Source: CAZSMK01 sp964608095 (GTDB lineage Bacteria; Sumerlaeota; Sumerlaeia; MWCT01; JAGHBZ01). Taken from it: a DNA stretch of 62,433 nt. A program made the translations under genes and the position numbers. Below, piece by piece: positions 7,657 to 16,906 of this stretch (its first letter is position 1; every line of letters starts with the position of its first letter). The notes beneath the pieces are model-generated. The model did not search any database and was not told where the DNA came from. It saw only the letters and a program-made list of their open reading frames with translations. The stretch is from positions 1 through 62,433 of the forward strand of contig CAZSMK010000051.1 of assembly GCA_964608095.1 (NCBI GenBank). Reading direction: 5' to 3'.

Positions 7657-9525
7657 TCACTTGCGTTTGAACTGTTTGTCAAGTTCGTCACGAGTAAGAA
7701 GTATCATGGTGGGGCGTCCGTGAGGACAGGTAAAGCCCAGCCGGGAACGCCGAATATCATCAACCAGCTTTTGCTGCTCCTCGATCTTGAGTTTTTGCCC
7801 GCTTTTGATGGCTGATCTACAAGCAAGACGTATCAGGATTTTATCTTTAAAGGTGGTGAATTCGATCGCGGCTCCCGTTTGACGCAAGTCATCAAGCAGG
7901 TCGAAGATCATTCCCTCAACATCAAGATTCTCCAGGTCCGCAGGAATGGATCTTACAATGTAGCTATTCCCTCCGAAAGGTTCCAGTTCTATGCCCATTT
8001 TTTTAACCAGGCTACAGAGATGCTCCATCAGGGGGATATCTCCCATACCAACCTCGACCTTTACCGGAATCAAGAGATTCTGGCTCGGAATTTTATCTTC
8101 GGGTATGCGTTTTAACTTTTCATACATCAGGCGTTCATGAGCGGCGTGCTGATCTATAAGGAGAGCACCTTCTCCATAGCCTGCAATAATATATCTATCA
8201 GCAATCTGCCCGAGTGCGACAAGACTGTCGCTGTCAAACGCCGGTGGACTCTTTTCAGGTTGAACAGTCTTAGCGCGGTCATCCGTTGTCTGACGGTGAT
8301 CGTCACCAGGAGAAGGAGCGAACCTGCTGATTTCCTCGCCGGGTCTGTGTCCTGAGATTAAGCCCAGGTCTTTTTGTTCAGCGGAGCGCCTTTCTTCCGT
8401 TTTTCGGCGAATCATCTCCATTTGTTTTGAAAAAAAGGAAGGAGGACGATCTCCTGATACGAGCTCGGGCTTTTCCGGCGCAGGAGTCACCCGTGAAACA
8501 CCCTCTATCCCCGGCATCTTTAAATCCCGGGTAAGGTTGGCTGTTCGCAATGCCTCAATCGCTGCTCGATGTATCGATCCACTTACCAGGTATTCACGCG
8601 TAAATCGCACCTCTTCCTTGGTGGGATGGACATTAACGTCAACTTCTCCCGGTTTTATATCGATAAAGATGACGCTGATGGGGAACCGCCTTGTCATGAG
8701 GTATCCTTTGTAAGCTTGTTCGAGGGCGGCACAAAGGCTTCGACTTGTGATTGGTCGTCCGTTGACAAAAAAGAATTCACGACCTCTATCCTTACGCGTC
8801 TCTTCCGGCCTCGCGATCAGTCCATGCACGTCAAGAGGTGCGTTTGTATATCTTACTTCTAATAGAGAATCTGCAAGCGATGGACCTAAAATCTGGATTA
8901 CGCGTTCTCTGAGAGATTGCCGGCTGGGTAAGTCCATTAGTGTTTTCCCCTCAGAAACAAGTGTAAAACCGGTAGTGGGGCAACTTAGCGCCTGCCTGAT
9001 AAATATCTTGGTGATATGGTTCATTTCAGTCCGTGGGGTGCCGAGAAATTTCAGTCGGGCAGGGGTATTATAAAAAAGATCCCGTACCTTTATCGTCGTG
9101 CCGTAAGGTATACCTATAGCCCCCTTATCCTTAAGCTTGCCACCTTCGACTTTTATTCGGTATCCTGCGACTTCGTCCCTGTGATGGGTAAGAATCTCGA
9201 GGCGCGAAACCGCTGCAATGCTCGCAAGTGCTTCACCTCTGAACCCTCGCGTTAACAATTGTTCGATATCTTCATAAGTTGAGATTTTACTGGTAGTGTG
9301 TCGCTCCAGAGCCAATTCTGCGTCTTCGGCAGGCATGCCGTGTCCGTCATCGGTTACTGTTATATCCCTTGAATGATTGCCTATCTCGACGCGGATTCTC
9401 TCTGATTCTGCGTCCAGAGAATTTTCGAGTAGTTCTTTAACCACTGATGCCGGGCGTACGATCACTTCACCCGCTGCAATCTTGTTGATGAGTTTTGCCG
9501 ATAATTGATGTATTCTCTGTTTCAT
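7657..9525 (-). CDS. mutL: DNA mismatch repair protein MutL
   Basis: MutL links MutS mismatch recognition to strand incision. The 622-residue protein has the GHKL ATPase motifs: ELLENSLDA (catalytic E31, Mg-binding N35), DDGHGM (59-64) and GFRGEAL (94-100). The C-terminal domain carries the endonuclease motif DQHAAHERLMYE (458-469), plus ACR (568-570) and CPHGRPT (600-606). These mark the MutL type that nicks DNA itself, as in bacteria without MutH. ATG 9525 lies five bases after the stop of the IspH-UbiA gene, which implies translational coupling. Its end is followed 7 bases later by the next gene. Confidence 0.97.
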   Translation of the reverse strand: MKQRIHQLSAKLINKIAAGEVIVRPASVVKELLENSLDAESERIRVEIGNHSRDITVTDDGHGMPAEDAELALERHTTSKISTYEDIEQLLTRGFRGEALASIAAVSRLEILTHHRDEVAGYRIKVEGGKLKDKGAIGIPYGTTIKVRDLFYNTPARLKFLGTPRTEMNHITKIFIRQALSCPTTGFTLVSEGKTLMDLPSRQSLRERVIQILGPSLADSLLEVRYTNAPLDVHGLIARPEETRKDRGREFFFVNGRPITSRSLCAALEQAYKGYLMTRRFPISVIFIDIKPGEVDVNVHPTKEEVRFTREYLVSGSIHRAAIEALRTANLTRDLKMPGIEGVSRVTPAPEKPELVSGDRPPSFFSKQMEMIRRKTEERRSAEQKDLGLISGHRPGEEISRFAPSPGDDHRQTTDDRAKTVQPEKSPPAFDSDSLVALGQIADRYIIAGYGEGALLIDQHAAHERLMYEKLKRIPEDKIPSQNLLIPVKVEVGMGDIPLMEHLCSLVKKMGIELEPFGGNSYIVRSIPADLENLDVEGMIFDLLDDLRQTGAAIEFTTFKDKILIRLACRSAIKSGQKLKIEEQQKLVDDIRRSRLGFTCPHGRPTMILLTRDELDKQFKRK

Positions 9526-9530
9526 AAGAA

Positions 9531-11279
9531 TTAATGAATTATAGTATTCCAGACAATACCAATCAACGCGATTAAAATGAATTGCCCATCGACAAGGGCG
9601 TCATAGGCAAGGCTTTGATAAAATTCCGTTTGCCACCTATGATACGAGGTTACCATTATATACCCGATAGGGATTAGTAAAAGCAAGGAGAATAGCGGGA
9701 AGACAGGCAAAAGCCCACCGACCAAAAGGAGCACAATAAGTATCCCGAGCAAGGCGCCGATAACTCGATGAGTTTTCTCTACTCCAAGTATAAGGGGTAT
9801 GGTTTCCCTCCCCAGAATTATATCGCCCTCAATATCGCGTAAATCACAAATAAGCGATCTCAAGAGAACAAGGGCGAATACCATGACTATGCTCAGGATA
9901 AAAGAGGGCAGGGGAGGCTCGGCACGATTTGCCACAAATGGTATTATCACTGTTACCATTGCCCAGGCAATCGACATGAAAAAGTTCTTTGAGCCGGGTA
10001 TATCCATCAAACGTCTATAGCGAAGCTGAGGAAGCCATTTAACCGGTACAATTGCCATGCTGTAGAGCGCTCCCAATAGTAATGAAACTATTACAAGGGC
10101 CAAAGATAACCATCCGTACGTAATAGACACCACAATTGTAGCGATACCTGATATAATCCAGATATCACGCATGAGTATTTTATGCCGCGAGAAATATTTC
10201 TGGATACCGTAGACAAGTGATTCGTCTTCAGGAATACGTAAATAACGGTTTATGATATGCATAGAGAGTACATAAAGTCCTGCAAGAAGACACGGGATCA
10301 AGGTAGGCTTTAGTCCTAACAGAAGCTGTACTGTGTAGGTCAATCCTGCCGCTCCTATGGCGAGGTATAGCTGGCTGTAAATAACGAAACGGATAAGATG
10401 ACGTAAGGTTCTACATAAGCCCGGTCGTTTCCTCTCCTCGAAGTCACGTAGACGTTCTATAACATTCCGAATGACCCAATGAGGCGTAGACGCACCCGCC
10501 GCGACACCGATTGTCGAGTATTGTGCCACCTGGTCAAATGAAAGTTCATTCGCGGTCTCTATATGTATGGTAGGAGCGCCGCGGGATTTTGCAATCTCCG
10601 CAAGGCGTTTCGTATTTGCGCTATGATAGCCTCCGATTACGATTACTATATCCACCTCGTCAGCAATCTCTTTGATCTCTTTTTGGCGTTGCACTGTTGC
10701 TCCGCACACCGTATTGAACGCCCGAACGTCCGAGTATCGTTCTTTGATTTTCTGAGTGATGAGCTCAAAACGATCTTCACTTTGTGTCGTTTGTGCGACG
10801 ACACATACTTTTTGCAGTGAATCGGGCAAGGACGAGACCTCTTCAGGATTTTCAACCACGAAACTGCGGCTACCTTCCACATAGCCCATTAGACCTGTCA
10901 CCTCAGGATGTCCTCGGTCTCCGATTATTATCACATCATATCCCTCGCGGCTATTTTCCGAGGCAAGACGTTGCGTCCTTCGTACATGGGGACAGGTTGC
11001 ATCGATAACCTCTTCTGCATACTCATCCAGCTTATGGCGGACTTCTCGCGACACACCGTGCGCCCTGATCAAAACGGGACGATTTTTAACGGTATCTATA
11101 GACTTGGCAGGTTCGATCTTTCGGTCACGTAACAAATCCACCGCCTGCGTGTTGTGAACCAGTGGTCCCCAGGTATACACAATTTTTGACTGGTCGGAAG
11201 TCGCCGATTTTAACCCAAGTTCCATTGCTCGGCGAACACCGTAACAAAATCCTGAAGTTTTGGCTATTTTTATCGTCAT
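9531..11279 (-). CDS. ispH: IspH-UbiA fusion: HMBPP reductase joined to a UbiA-like membrane prenyltransferase
   Basis: Residues 1-285 are IspH, the [4Fe-4S] enzyme of the MEP pathway that makes IPP and DMAPP. Cluster ligands are C12 (GFCYGVRRA), C96 (DATCPHV) and C192 (TVCGAT); H124 and E126 (GHPEV) and S220/N222 are also present, at the same places as in E. coli. Residues about 290-582 form a membrane domain with some eight hydrophobic segments and a UbiA second motif, DLRDIEGD (479-486) followed by GRETIPLILG. The first UbiA motif, normally NDxxDxxxD, is degraded to N344-RYLRIPED. The reading frame is open throughout, so this is one polypeptide. ATG 11279 fits E. coli numbering; a TTG lies five codons upstream. 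The partner substrate is unknown. Confidence 0.9.
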   Translation of the reverse strand: MTIKIAKTSGFCYGVRRAMELGLKSATSDQSKIVYTWGPLVHNTQAVDLLRDRKIEPAKSIDTVKNRPVLIRAHGVSREVRHKLDEYAEEVIDATCPHVRRTQRLASENSREGYDVIIIGDRGHPEVTGLMGYVEGSRSFVVENPEEVSSLPDSLQKVCVVAQTTQSEDRFELITQKIKERYSDVRAFNTVCGATVQRQKEIKEIADEVDIVIVIGGYHSANTKRLAEIAKSRGAPTIHIETANELSFDQVAQYSTIGVAAGASTPHWVIRNVIERLRDFEERKRPGLCRTLRHLIRFVIYSQLYLAIGAAGLTYTVQLLLGLKPTLIPCLLAGLYVLSMHIINRYLRIPEDESLVYGIQKYFSRHKILMRDIWIISGIATIVVSITYGWLSLALVIVSLLLGALYSMAIVPVKWLPQLRYRRLMDIPGSKNFFMSIAWAMVTVIIPFVANRAEPPLPSFILSIVMVFALVLLRSLICDLRDIEGDIILGRETIPLILGVEKTHRVIGALLGILIVLLLVGGLLPVFPLFSLLLLIPIGYIMVTSYHRWQTEFYQSLAYDALVDGQFILIALIGIVWNTIIH

Positions 11280-11439
11280 TGTTTTTTCACGCAAAAAATA
11301 TGTTTTATTTTTACATTATCGTTTGAAAAGCTGAAACAAATTATCGCTCCGGAGAGAGATTTTCTTTGTATATCAAGGATGTGTCCTGATGGGGCAGATC
11401 AGAGATCTTATTTCAGTACAGACTCTACCCTTTCTTGAA

Positions 11440-11964
11440 TCAACTCTTATCACGAGATTTAATTTTCGCAATTGCATCACGCTCATGTTGCGCGAGAAGG
11501 TCAAGATCAAAATCGCATTGCTGCCTATTCGTGCTCGAGACCGAAAGGGTGAGCCTGATTCCGGTATGCGCATATTCTCGGGCGAAGATGTATCTTGCGC
11601 GCTCCGCATGGTAATCCGAAGTAATGATAATAATTTCTTCAGGATTATGTCTCGTGACGACGGATTTGGTCATGGTAGCATCCTCGAGTGTATTTGTACT
11701 CTCGACAAAGCCGGCAAATGCCTCTTCTGGAATACCTTGTTCTTCCAGAAATTTTTTGAGGTAACATGCATGAGGTTTTTCGGTTGTATTGAAATGGGCT
11801 CCATATCCGCCGGTCAGGAGCACTTTGTACCCCGGATTTCTTTGATATTCAAATATCGCTCTGTAACATCGCTCACGTGCAATGCTATACAGAATCCCAT
11901 CATCCGAATTGGGAGAACCCAGCACAATGATGAATCCCTTGATATCTTGCTCTTTATTGTTCAA
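11440..11964 (-). CDS. DUF218 (ElyC/SanA/YdcF-like) protein
   Basis: This is a 174-residue protein of the DUF218 family. Seen: GFIIVLGSPNSDDG at the N-terminus, LLTGGYGAHFNTTEKPHA, ESTNTLEDA and IIITSDYHAERA, which are the family's conserved blocks. Members are linked to envelope or peptidoglycan-precursor metabolism, but no reaction is established. No signal peptide is visible. The only plausible start in this frame is TTG 11964, because an in-frame stop lies a few codons upstream; its ribosome site is weak. It sits 75 bases after rel and about 160 bases before ispH-ubiA. Confidence 0.75.
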   Translation of the reverse strand: MNNKEQDIKGFIIVLGSPNSDDGILYSIARERCYRAIFEYQRNPGYKVLLTGGYGAHFNTTEKPHACYLKKFLEEQGIPEEAFAGFVESTNTLEDATMTKSVVTRHNPEEIIIITSDYHAERARYIFAREYAHTGIRLTLSVSSTNRQQCDFDLDLLAQHERDAIAKIKSRDKS

Positions 11965-12039
11965 TGGATAATGTCTCTAAACGAGGATTACGAAAAATGC
12001 ACACTACTGAACCCCATGCCATAGTGGTAGCGCTCAAAT

Positions 12040-14217
12040 TCACCAGTGACGCCTTGTCCTGGAGGCTGAAATTAAGCCGGGTATTGTTTCAAGGCGCTTG
12101 ATTAAACGACTGAACTGCTCTTTCGAATCGACCGTTATCAGCATGTTAATGACAGCCTGCTTCTTACCGGGATAGGATTTTGATGATGACGCAAGGATAT
12201 TTATATCGATGGACGTAATGGCTTCGGCTATGTCTTTCATTAACCCCACTCTGTCCCAGCCCACGATACGAAGCGTAATCCGTTGCTGAGTATGTTTACC
12301 GTCTATCCATCGCGCCGGAATAATGCGCGATTTGTCCGGTTTTATCTCTTCAAGCGTACGCTGGAGACTGGGACAATCTTTTCGGTGGATAGCGATACCT
12401 CGATTAACGGTTATAAATCCGATAATCTCATCGCCTTGTATCGGCAAACAACAGCGAGCCAACCTTATATTTATGTCCCGGTCATCGCCCACATTCTCAA
12501 GAATGATTCCAGGTCCCTTTTTTCTCTTGATAACCGATCGAGTGGATGTGGGCGACAGTGGAGGCGGTTCAGGTTTGAACAGGTGTGCTACAGTCTGTGG
12601 AGAAAGCGCGCCGAAACCTATTTCCGCCAGGAGTTGTTCATAGCTCTTTACGTTCAATTTTTTGAAATGCTTTGGGATGTTCTTTTCAATTTCTTCGAGC
12701 GGAATATTGACGTTGCATTGTCTCAGTGCTTTTTGGAGAGACTCCTTTCCCATTTCGATAAAGGTAGTGTATTTCTGAGAGCGGATATAGCGTCGTATTT
12801 TTGCCTTTGCCGAAGGCGTCGTGGCTATCTCAAGCCAATCGGGGCTTGGATGGGCATCTTTTCCACGCAGAATTCGTATTATATCTCCGTTGTTCAAACA
12901 GGTTCGCAATGACACCATTTTGTTATTGACGAGCGCACCCTTACACGAGTTGCCTATATCAGTATGAATTTTATAAGCAAAATCAATCGGCGTTGCTCCT
13001 TTCGGCAAGTCTATAACGTCACCTTTAGGCGTAAAACAGAAGATGGTGTCTGCAAAGACTTCCTCTTTCAGGGCGGCGATAAAATCACCCGAATTTTCCT
13101 CTTCCCTGATCCATTCCGTTACTTGTCTCAGCCACCGTAAGGTCTCCTCGATATCGCTTTCTACTTTAACACCCTCTTTATATTTCCAATGAGCCGCCAC
13201 CCCTGTTTCTGCAAGCCGGTGCATTTCTTTATCCCTGATCTGAATTTCAACGGGTTGCCCATCGGGTCCTACCACCGTTGTGTGAATCGAGCGGTATAAA
13301 TTCTCCTTGGGCATTGAGATATAATCTTTGAACCGGTCGGGAATGGGAGGCCAGAGCGAGTGAATTCGTCCGAGCACAGACCAGCATGCCTGTTCATTGT
13401 CCGTAATAACACGAAGGGCAATGAGATCGAAAACCTCGGATATATCGATATTCTGACGTTCTATCTTTCGGTAAATACTATAGATGTGTTTGGCACGTCC
13501 CGTTATCTGAGGATAGAGCCCATATTGGTTGAGGTAGTTTTGGAGAAAGGCACAGGACTCCTCGATGTATTTTTCGCGTTCAACCTTTTTATCTGCTATA
13601 AAGTCTTTAATCTTTTTATATTCTCGTGGATAAAGCCGTTCCATAGCGAGGTCCTCGAGCTCCCCACGGATTCTGCTTATACCCAACCTGTTTGCAAGGG
13701 GAGCATATATCTCAAGTGTATCCCGGGCAATCTTCTTTTGTTTCTCCTGGGGGAGATACCCTAAGGTTTGCATATTGTGTAAACGATCGCTTAGTTTAAT
13801 GATAATTACCCGGATGTCCTTCGACATGGCTAACAACATTTTACGTATGTTTTCGACGTAGCGTTCTCTCGGCGACCGAAATGAAATCTCTGATATTTTT
13901 GTCACTCCCTCAACAAGAAGAGGAATCGGTTCCGGAAATTTCTCTTTTAATTGGTCAAGAGTAACCTCAGTATCCTCGATCACATCATGCATTATGCCGG
14001 CGCTTATACTGACATAATCCATTTCGAGTTCCGAAAGAATCTTCGCAACATGGATACAATGAGAGATATAAGGCTCGCCAGAAAGACGAAATTGCCCCTC
14101 ATGTGCGGTTCGCGCAAACTCAAACGCCTCTTCTATCAGCTCCTGACCTCGCGCAGGATGGCCCTGTTTTAAAATCGAGAGCTCTTTCCTATATTCCTCT
14201 TTTGTTCCTTTGCTCAT
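12040..14217 (-). CDS. rel: Bifunctional (p)ppGpp synthetase/hydrolase (RSH)
   Basis: This enzyme makes and degrades the alarmone (p)ppGpp in the stringent response. The 725-residue protein has the full long-RSH order: HD hydrolase with H53, H77-D78 (GIMHDVIEDT) and D144 (KLSDRLHNMQTL); synthetase around 215-350 (DRFKDYISMPKENLYRSIHT, then VEIQIRD); TGS domain around 400-460; a zinc-finger/helical region with two cysteines (RLARCCLPIQGDE); and a C-terminal ACT domain. Hydrolase motifs are intact, so it should be bifunctional like Rel/SpoT rather than RelA-like. Upstream lies a 420-base gene-free stretch that probably holds its promoter. Confidence 0.96.
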   Translation of the reverse strand: MSKGTKEEYRKELSILKQGHPARGQELIEEAFEFARTAHEGQFRLSGEPYISHCIHVAKILSELEMDYVSISAGIMHDVIEDTEVTLDQLKEKFPEPIPLLVEGVTKISEISFRSPRERYVENIRKMLLAMSKDIRVIIIKLSDRLHNMQTLGYLPQEKQKKIARDTLEIYAPLANRLGISRIRGELEDLAMERLYPREYKKIKDFIADKKVEREKYIEESCAFLQNYLNQYGLYPQITGRAKHIYSIYRKIERQNIDISEVFDLIALRVITDNEQACWSVLGRIHSLWPPIPDRFKDYISMPKENLYRSIHTTVVGPDGQPVEIQIRDKEMHRLAETGVAAHWKYKEGVKVESDIEETLRWLRQVTEWIREEENSGDFIAALKEEVFADTIFCFTPKGDVIDLPKGATPIDFAYKIHTDIGNSCKGALVNNKMVSLRTCLNNGDIIRILRGKDAHPSPDWLEIATTPSAKAKIRRYIRSQKYTTFIEMGKESLQKALRQCNVNIPLEEIEKNIPKHFKKLNVKSYEQLLAEIGFGALSPQTVAHLFKPEPPPLSPTSTRSVIKRKKGPGIILENVGDDRDINIRLARCCLPIQGDEIIGFITVNRGIAIHRKDCPSLQRTLEEIKPDKSRIIPARWIDGKHTQQRITLRIVGWDRVGLMKDIAEAITSIDINILASSSKSYPGKKQAVINMLITVDSKEQFSRLIKRLETIPGLISASRTRRHW

Positions 14218-14641
14218 GGCTTCTCGTTATTTCAGTATGAGAATAATTTCGCCTTTTTTTTAATAACCTCTTAAATATATAAATGATAACCTATGCGGCT
14301 CGAGAAATCATTATTTTATTTGTGAGTTCGGCTTCTCAAGCACGCTACGTCATGGCTCGAGATCTCTTATAGCGTAAACCCTCTTTTTTACCGGACACAA
14401 ACGGCTCGGAAAAGGCATTCTCGATAGATAACAATGAAGAGATTGCAAAGAGTTTTTTTCAGGCGAGCATTTATCGTAAGAATCTCCATGCTTACATGGA
14501 ACGTCAATGCCGAATTGAAGTGCCTTTTATGTAGGGCGATACTCCTTATCCACTCCTGCACACATTCTTCATCGTTTTTTCAATATCTGGATTTTTCATG
14601 ATGACGCTCTCATCTAATGAAAAAAGGGGGGATTTTATGGA
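14218..14641. other. Gene-free interval upstream of rel
   Basis: About 424 bases without a credible gene or RNA. It should contain the rel promoter on the minus strand (an AT-rich patch near 14265-14285), but no convincing -35/-10 pair stands out. Short words such as GGCTCGAGA recur (near 14291 and 14355). Possibly decayed sequence. Confidence 0.4.
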
Positions 14642-15301
14642 CTACAACTTATCCCGATTTCTCTGACGATTTAAGCGGTGGAATATGTGTTTCACCTGGA
14701 TAAGAACAAGCTTGACACGACGCAAGGAGTCAAGTTCCTCAAGGATCGACAACTTTGTATAATTATCCTTGATAAAGGTATAGGTTATCAGGTCTGCGAT
14801 TATTGCGGGGTGAGGATACGCGGTTACGATACTTTTAATGATAGGCTTGAAATGAGGAAGCATTTCTCCAAGTTTGGTGCTTAGTTCAAGCAGCTCCTGC
14901 AACTCACTGCTCAATTGGGTCTTCTTCGATAGATCGACATAGTCGTGGAGAACTTCGACGTTTACCTGGGTTATTGGTTTATGACGTATTTGTTCGAGTA
15001 TTCGAACCCTTTCAATTCCTTCTATCAGTACTTTATAATCATTTTTTGAAACATTCTCTTTATTAACCACTCGCCCCACACATGCGGTATGAAAAATCGT
15101 TCCCATGTCAAGGGTGTCAAGTGGTAACGATTCCTTAACATCTCGTTGAAGAGCCAGGCACAGTTCTGCGTCTTGTGCAAGATAATCGCCTAATCCGATC
15201 ATGCCGGGATGCAGGGATATCTGAATTGATAAAAGGGCTCGAGGGAATAAAACTACTTTCGCAAGGGGAAAGAGAGGAACTATTTTTGTTCGCGCTTCCA
15301 T
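14642..15301 (-). CDS. Stand-alone Lon N-terminal (substrate-binding) domain protein
   Basis: The 219-residue protein begins IVPLFPLAKVVLFPRALLSI, the classic opening of the Lon N-terminal PUA-like domain, and continues with GTIFHTACVGRV and KVLIEGIERVRI, both conserved Lon-N blocks. A helical C-terminal part follows. The AAA+ ATPase and protease domains of Lon are absent. Such stand-alone proteins are widespread but their role is not settled; substrate capture or an adaptor role is an inference. Monocistronic on the minus strand, divergent from tolB. ATG 15301 has only a weak ribosome site. Confidence 0.85.
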   Translation of the reverse strand: MEARTKIVPLFPLAKVVLFPRALLSIQISLHPGMIGLGDYLAQDAELCLALQRDVKESLPLDTLDMGTIFHTACVGRVVNKENVSKNDYKVLIEGIERVRILEQIRHKPITQVNVEVLHDYVDLSKKTQLSSELQELLELSTKLGEMLPHFKPIIKSIVTAYPHPAIIADLITYTFIKDNYTKLSILEELDSLRRVKLVLIQVKHIFHRLNRQRNRDKL

Positions 15302-15402
15302 GAGTTAAATACCATTTCTAATTTATTATTTTAACCCTGTAGCGGGTGATGTCAATAGAATTACTTTTTTTTTCCAAAAGTTAGATTTTTTTCGATTAAT
15401 AC

Positions 15403-15433
15403 TTGACATTCTCCTCTATTCGTCAAATATGTA
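15403..15433 (+). promoter_or_regulatory. Candidate promoter of tolB-pal
   Basis: TTGACA (15403-15408) is a perfect -35 box. The best -10 is TATGTA (15428-15433) at 19 bases, with AAATAT at 16 bases as an alternative. It lies 36 bases before the tolB start. Confidence 0.45.
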
Positions 15434-15468
15434 TCTTATTGCAGTCTTGAAACGGGTGGATCACAAAA

Positions 15469-16845
15469 ATGGAAATGTGCAGTAAGAGCTCCCCGTATCC
15501 TGAGAGACCCCGGGGAAAGGCAAAAAAGATTTTCTTGAGCGCAGGGTTGAGCATTCTCCTTGTCGTGTTTCTTGGCATTGTATCTCATGCCTCCCAGGAT
15601 ATTATTAATCTCGGTACAATCAAACCCTATGTGCGCCAACTTTACGTTATCGCCATTCCGGAATTCGACCCCGCTGATGCAACCGCTCGGTCCTCAGCTA
15701 TTCAGCCGGCTTTTTTCCCCACAATTATATATCGTGACCTCGAGTTGAGCGGTTATTTCAAGCGTGTCGATAATCAAACCTTCGTCAATGAAAATCATCA
15801 AAGAGACCTTCGTCTCAACAAGATAGACTTCCCTGAGTGGCGGCGTTTACGTGCTTCTTTCCTTCTTAAAGGTCGCTATTCCCAACAGGATAACAAGATT
15901 TATGCAGATGCCATTCTCTATGATACGGTTTCGGGTGAAAGGATATTTGGAAATCGCTATGCGTACACTGCTCGTGACGCGCGCCTGCTTGCTCACCGTA
16001 TTTCCGATGATATAATGCGTTATGTCGTCCAAACCACGGGTATATCATCAACAAGAATCGTCTTTGTCTCAAACCGTACCGGAAAACCTGAACTCTTTAT
16101 CATGGACGCAGACGGTGCAAATCAATTAGCATTAACCAACGATAACAATCTCGTTGCTGCACCATGCTGGGGAGCAAAAGGCTCAGAGATATATTTTACT
16201 TCCTATAAAAACTTCAACCCCGATTTATATGCCATATCTGTAGACGGAACTCGGCGGTGGCTCATCTCAGCTTTCCCGGGCTTCAACCTTTCACCCGCAT
16301 GGTCGGAGAAGACTCAACGCATCGTCCTTACTCTCAGTAAAGACGGGAATTCTGAACTTTATACCATGTCGCGTGATGGTAAAAACCTCAAACGATTGAC
16401 TCGTAGCCGCCATATTGAATCGTCTCCTCATTGGTCACCGGATGGAAAACAAATTGTCTATACCTCCGACCGACTTGGACTGCCTCAACTTTTTGTCATG
16501 GACGCCAATGGTGAACAACAACGACGCATCACCTTTCAAGGACGATACAATGATTGTGCGGTGTGGTCACCGAAAGGGGATAAGATCGCATTTTCCGCAC
16601 GCTCCGGGGGGCTCTTCAATATTTTTATAATGAATCCTGACGGAACAGAATGGATAAAACTTACTGAGAACCAGGGCAACAATGAATCGCCGACATGGGC
16701 TCCTGATGGCGAACATCTTGCATTTGTCAGTGATAGGAGCGGACAACCTCAGATTTTTGTGATGGCTATCGACGGGACCAATCAAACTCCGCTGACCTTT
16801 CATGGGTCGAATTATTCACCCGAATGGTCTCCATTGTTTGATTGA
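15469..16845 (+). CDS. tolB: Tol-Pal system periplasmic protein TolB
   Basis: TolB is the periplasmic beta-propeller that links inner-membrane Tol proteins to Pal and helps the outer membrane constrict at division. The 458-residue protein has a basic N-terminus and a signal segment (about residues 20-43, ending SHASQD), an N-terminal alpha/beta domain (about 45-195) and a WD40-like propeller with repeated HWSPDGKQIVYTSDR / TWAPDGEHLAFVSDRSGQPQ blades, each followed by (I/V)FVMDADG-type strands. Pal follows 61 bases downstream, which supports the assignment. No TolQ, TolR or TolA gene is nearby. Confidence 0.95.
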   Translation: MEMCSKSSPYPERPRGKAKKIFLSAGLSILLVVFLGIVSHASQDIINLGTIKPYVRQLYVIAIPEFDPADATARSSAIQPAFFPTIIYRDLELSGYFKRVDNQTFVNENHQRDLRLNKIDFPEWRRLRASFLLKGRYSQQDNKIYADAILYDTVSGERIFGNRYAYTARDARLLAHRISDDIMRYVVQTTGISSTRIVFVSNRTGKPELFIMDADGANQLALTNDNNLVAAPCWGAKGSEIYFTSYKNFNPDLYAISVDGTRRWLISAFPGFNLSPAWSEKTQRIVLTLSKDGNSELYTMSRDGKNLKRLTRSRHIESSPHWSPDGKQIVYTSDRLGLPQLFVMDANGEQQRRITFQGRYNDCAVWSPKGDKIAFSARSGGLFNIFIMNPDGTEWIKLTENQGNNESPTWAPDGEHLAFVSDRSGQPQIFVMAIDGTNQTPLTFHGSNYSPEWSPLFD

Positions 16846-16906
16846 CTCTGTCGTGAAAAGAGATTAGACTTTACTATATTAAGGAATCCGAAGGAGGAAT
16901 ATAGCA

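Noticed and set aside
11389..12024. Plus-strand open frame of 211 codons opposite DUF218
   Set aside because: The minus-strand DUF218 protein has clear family motifs; the other frame has none.
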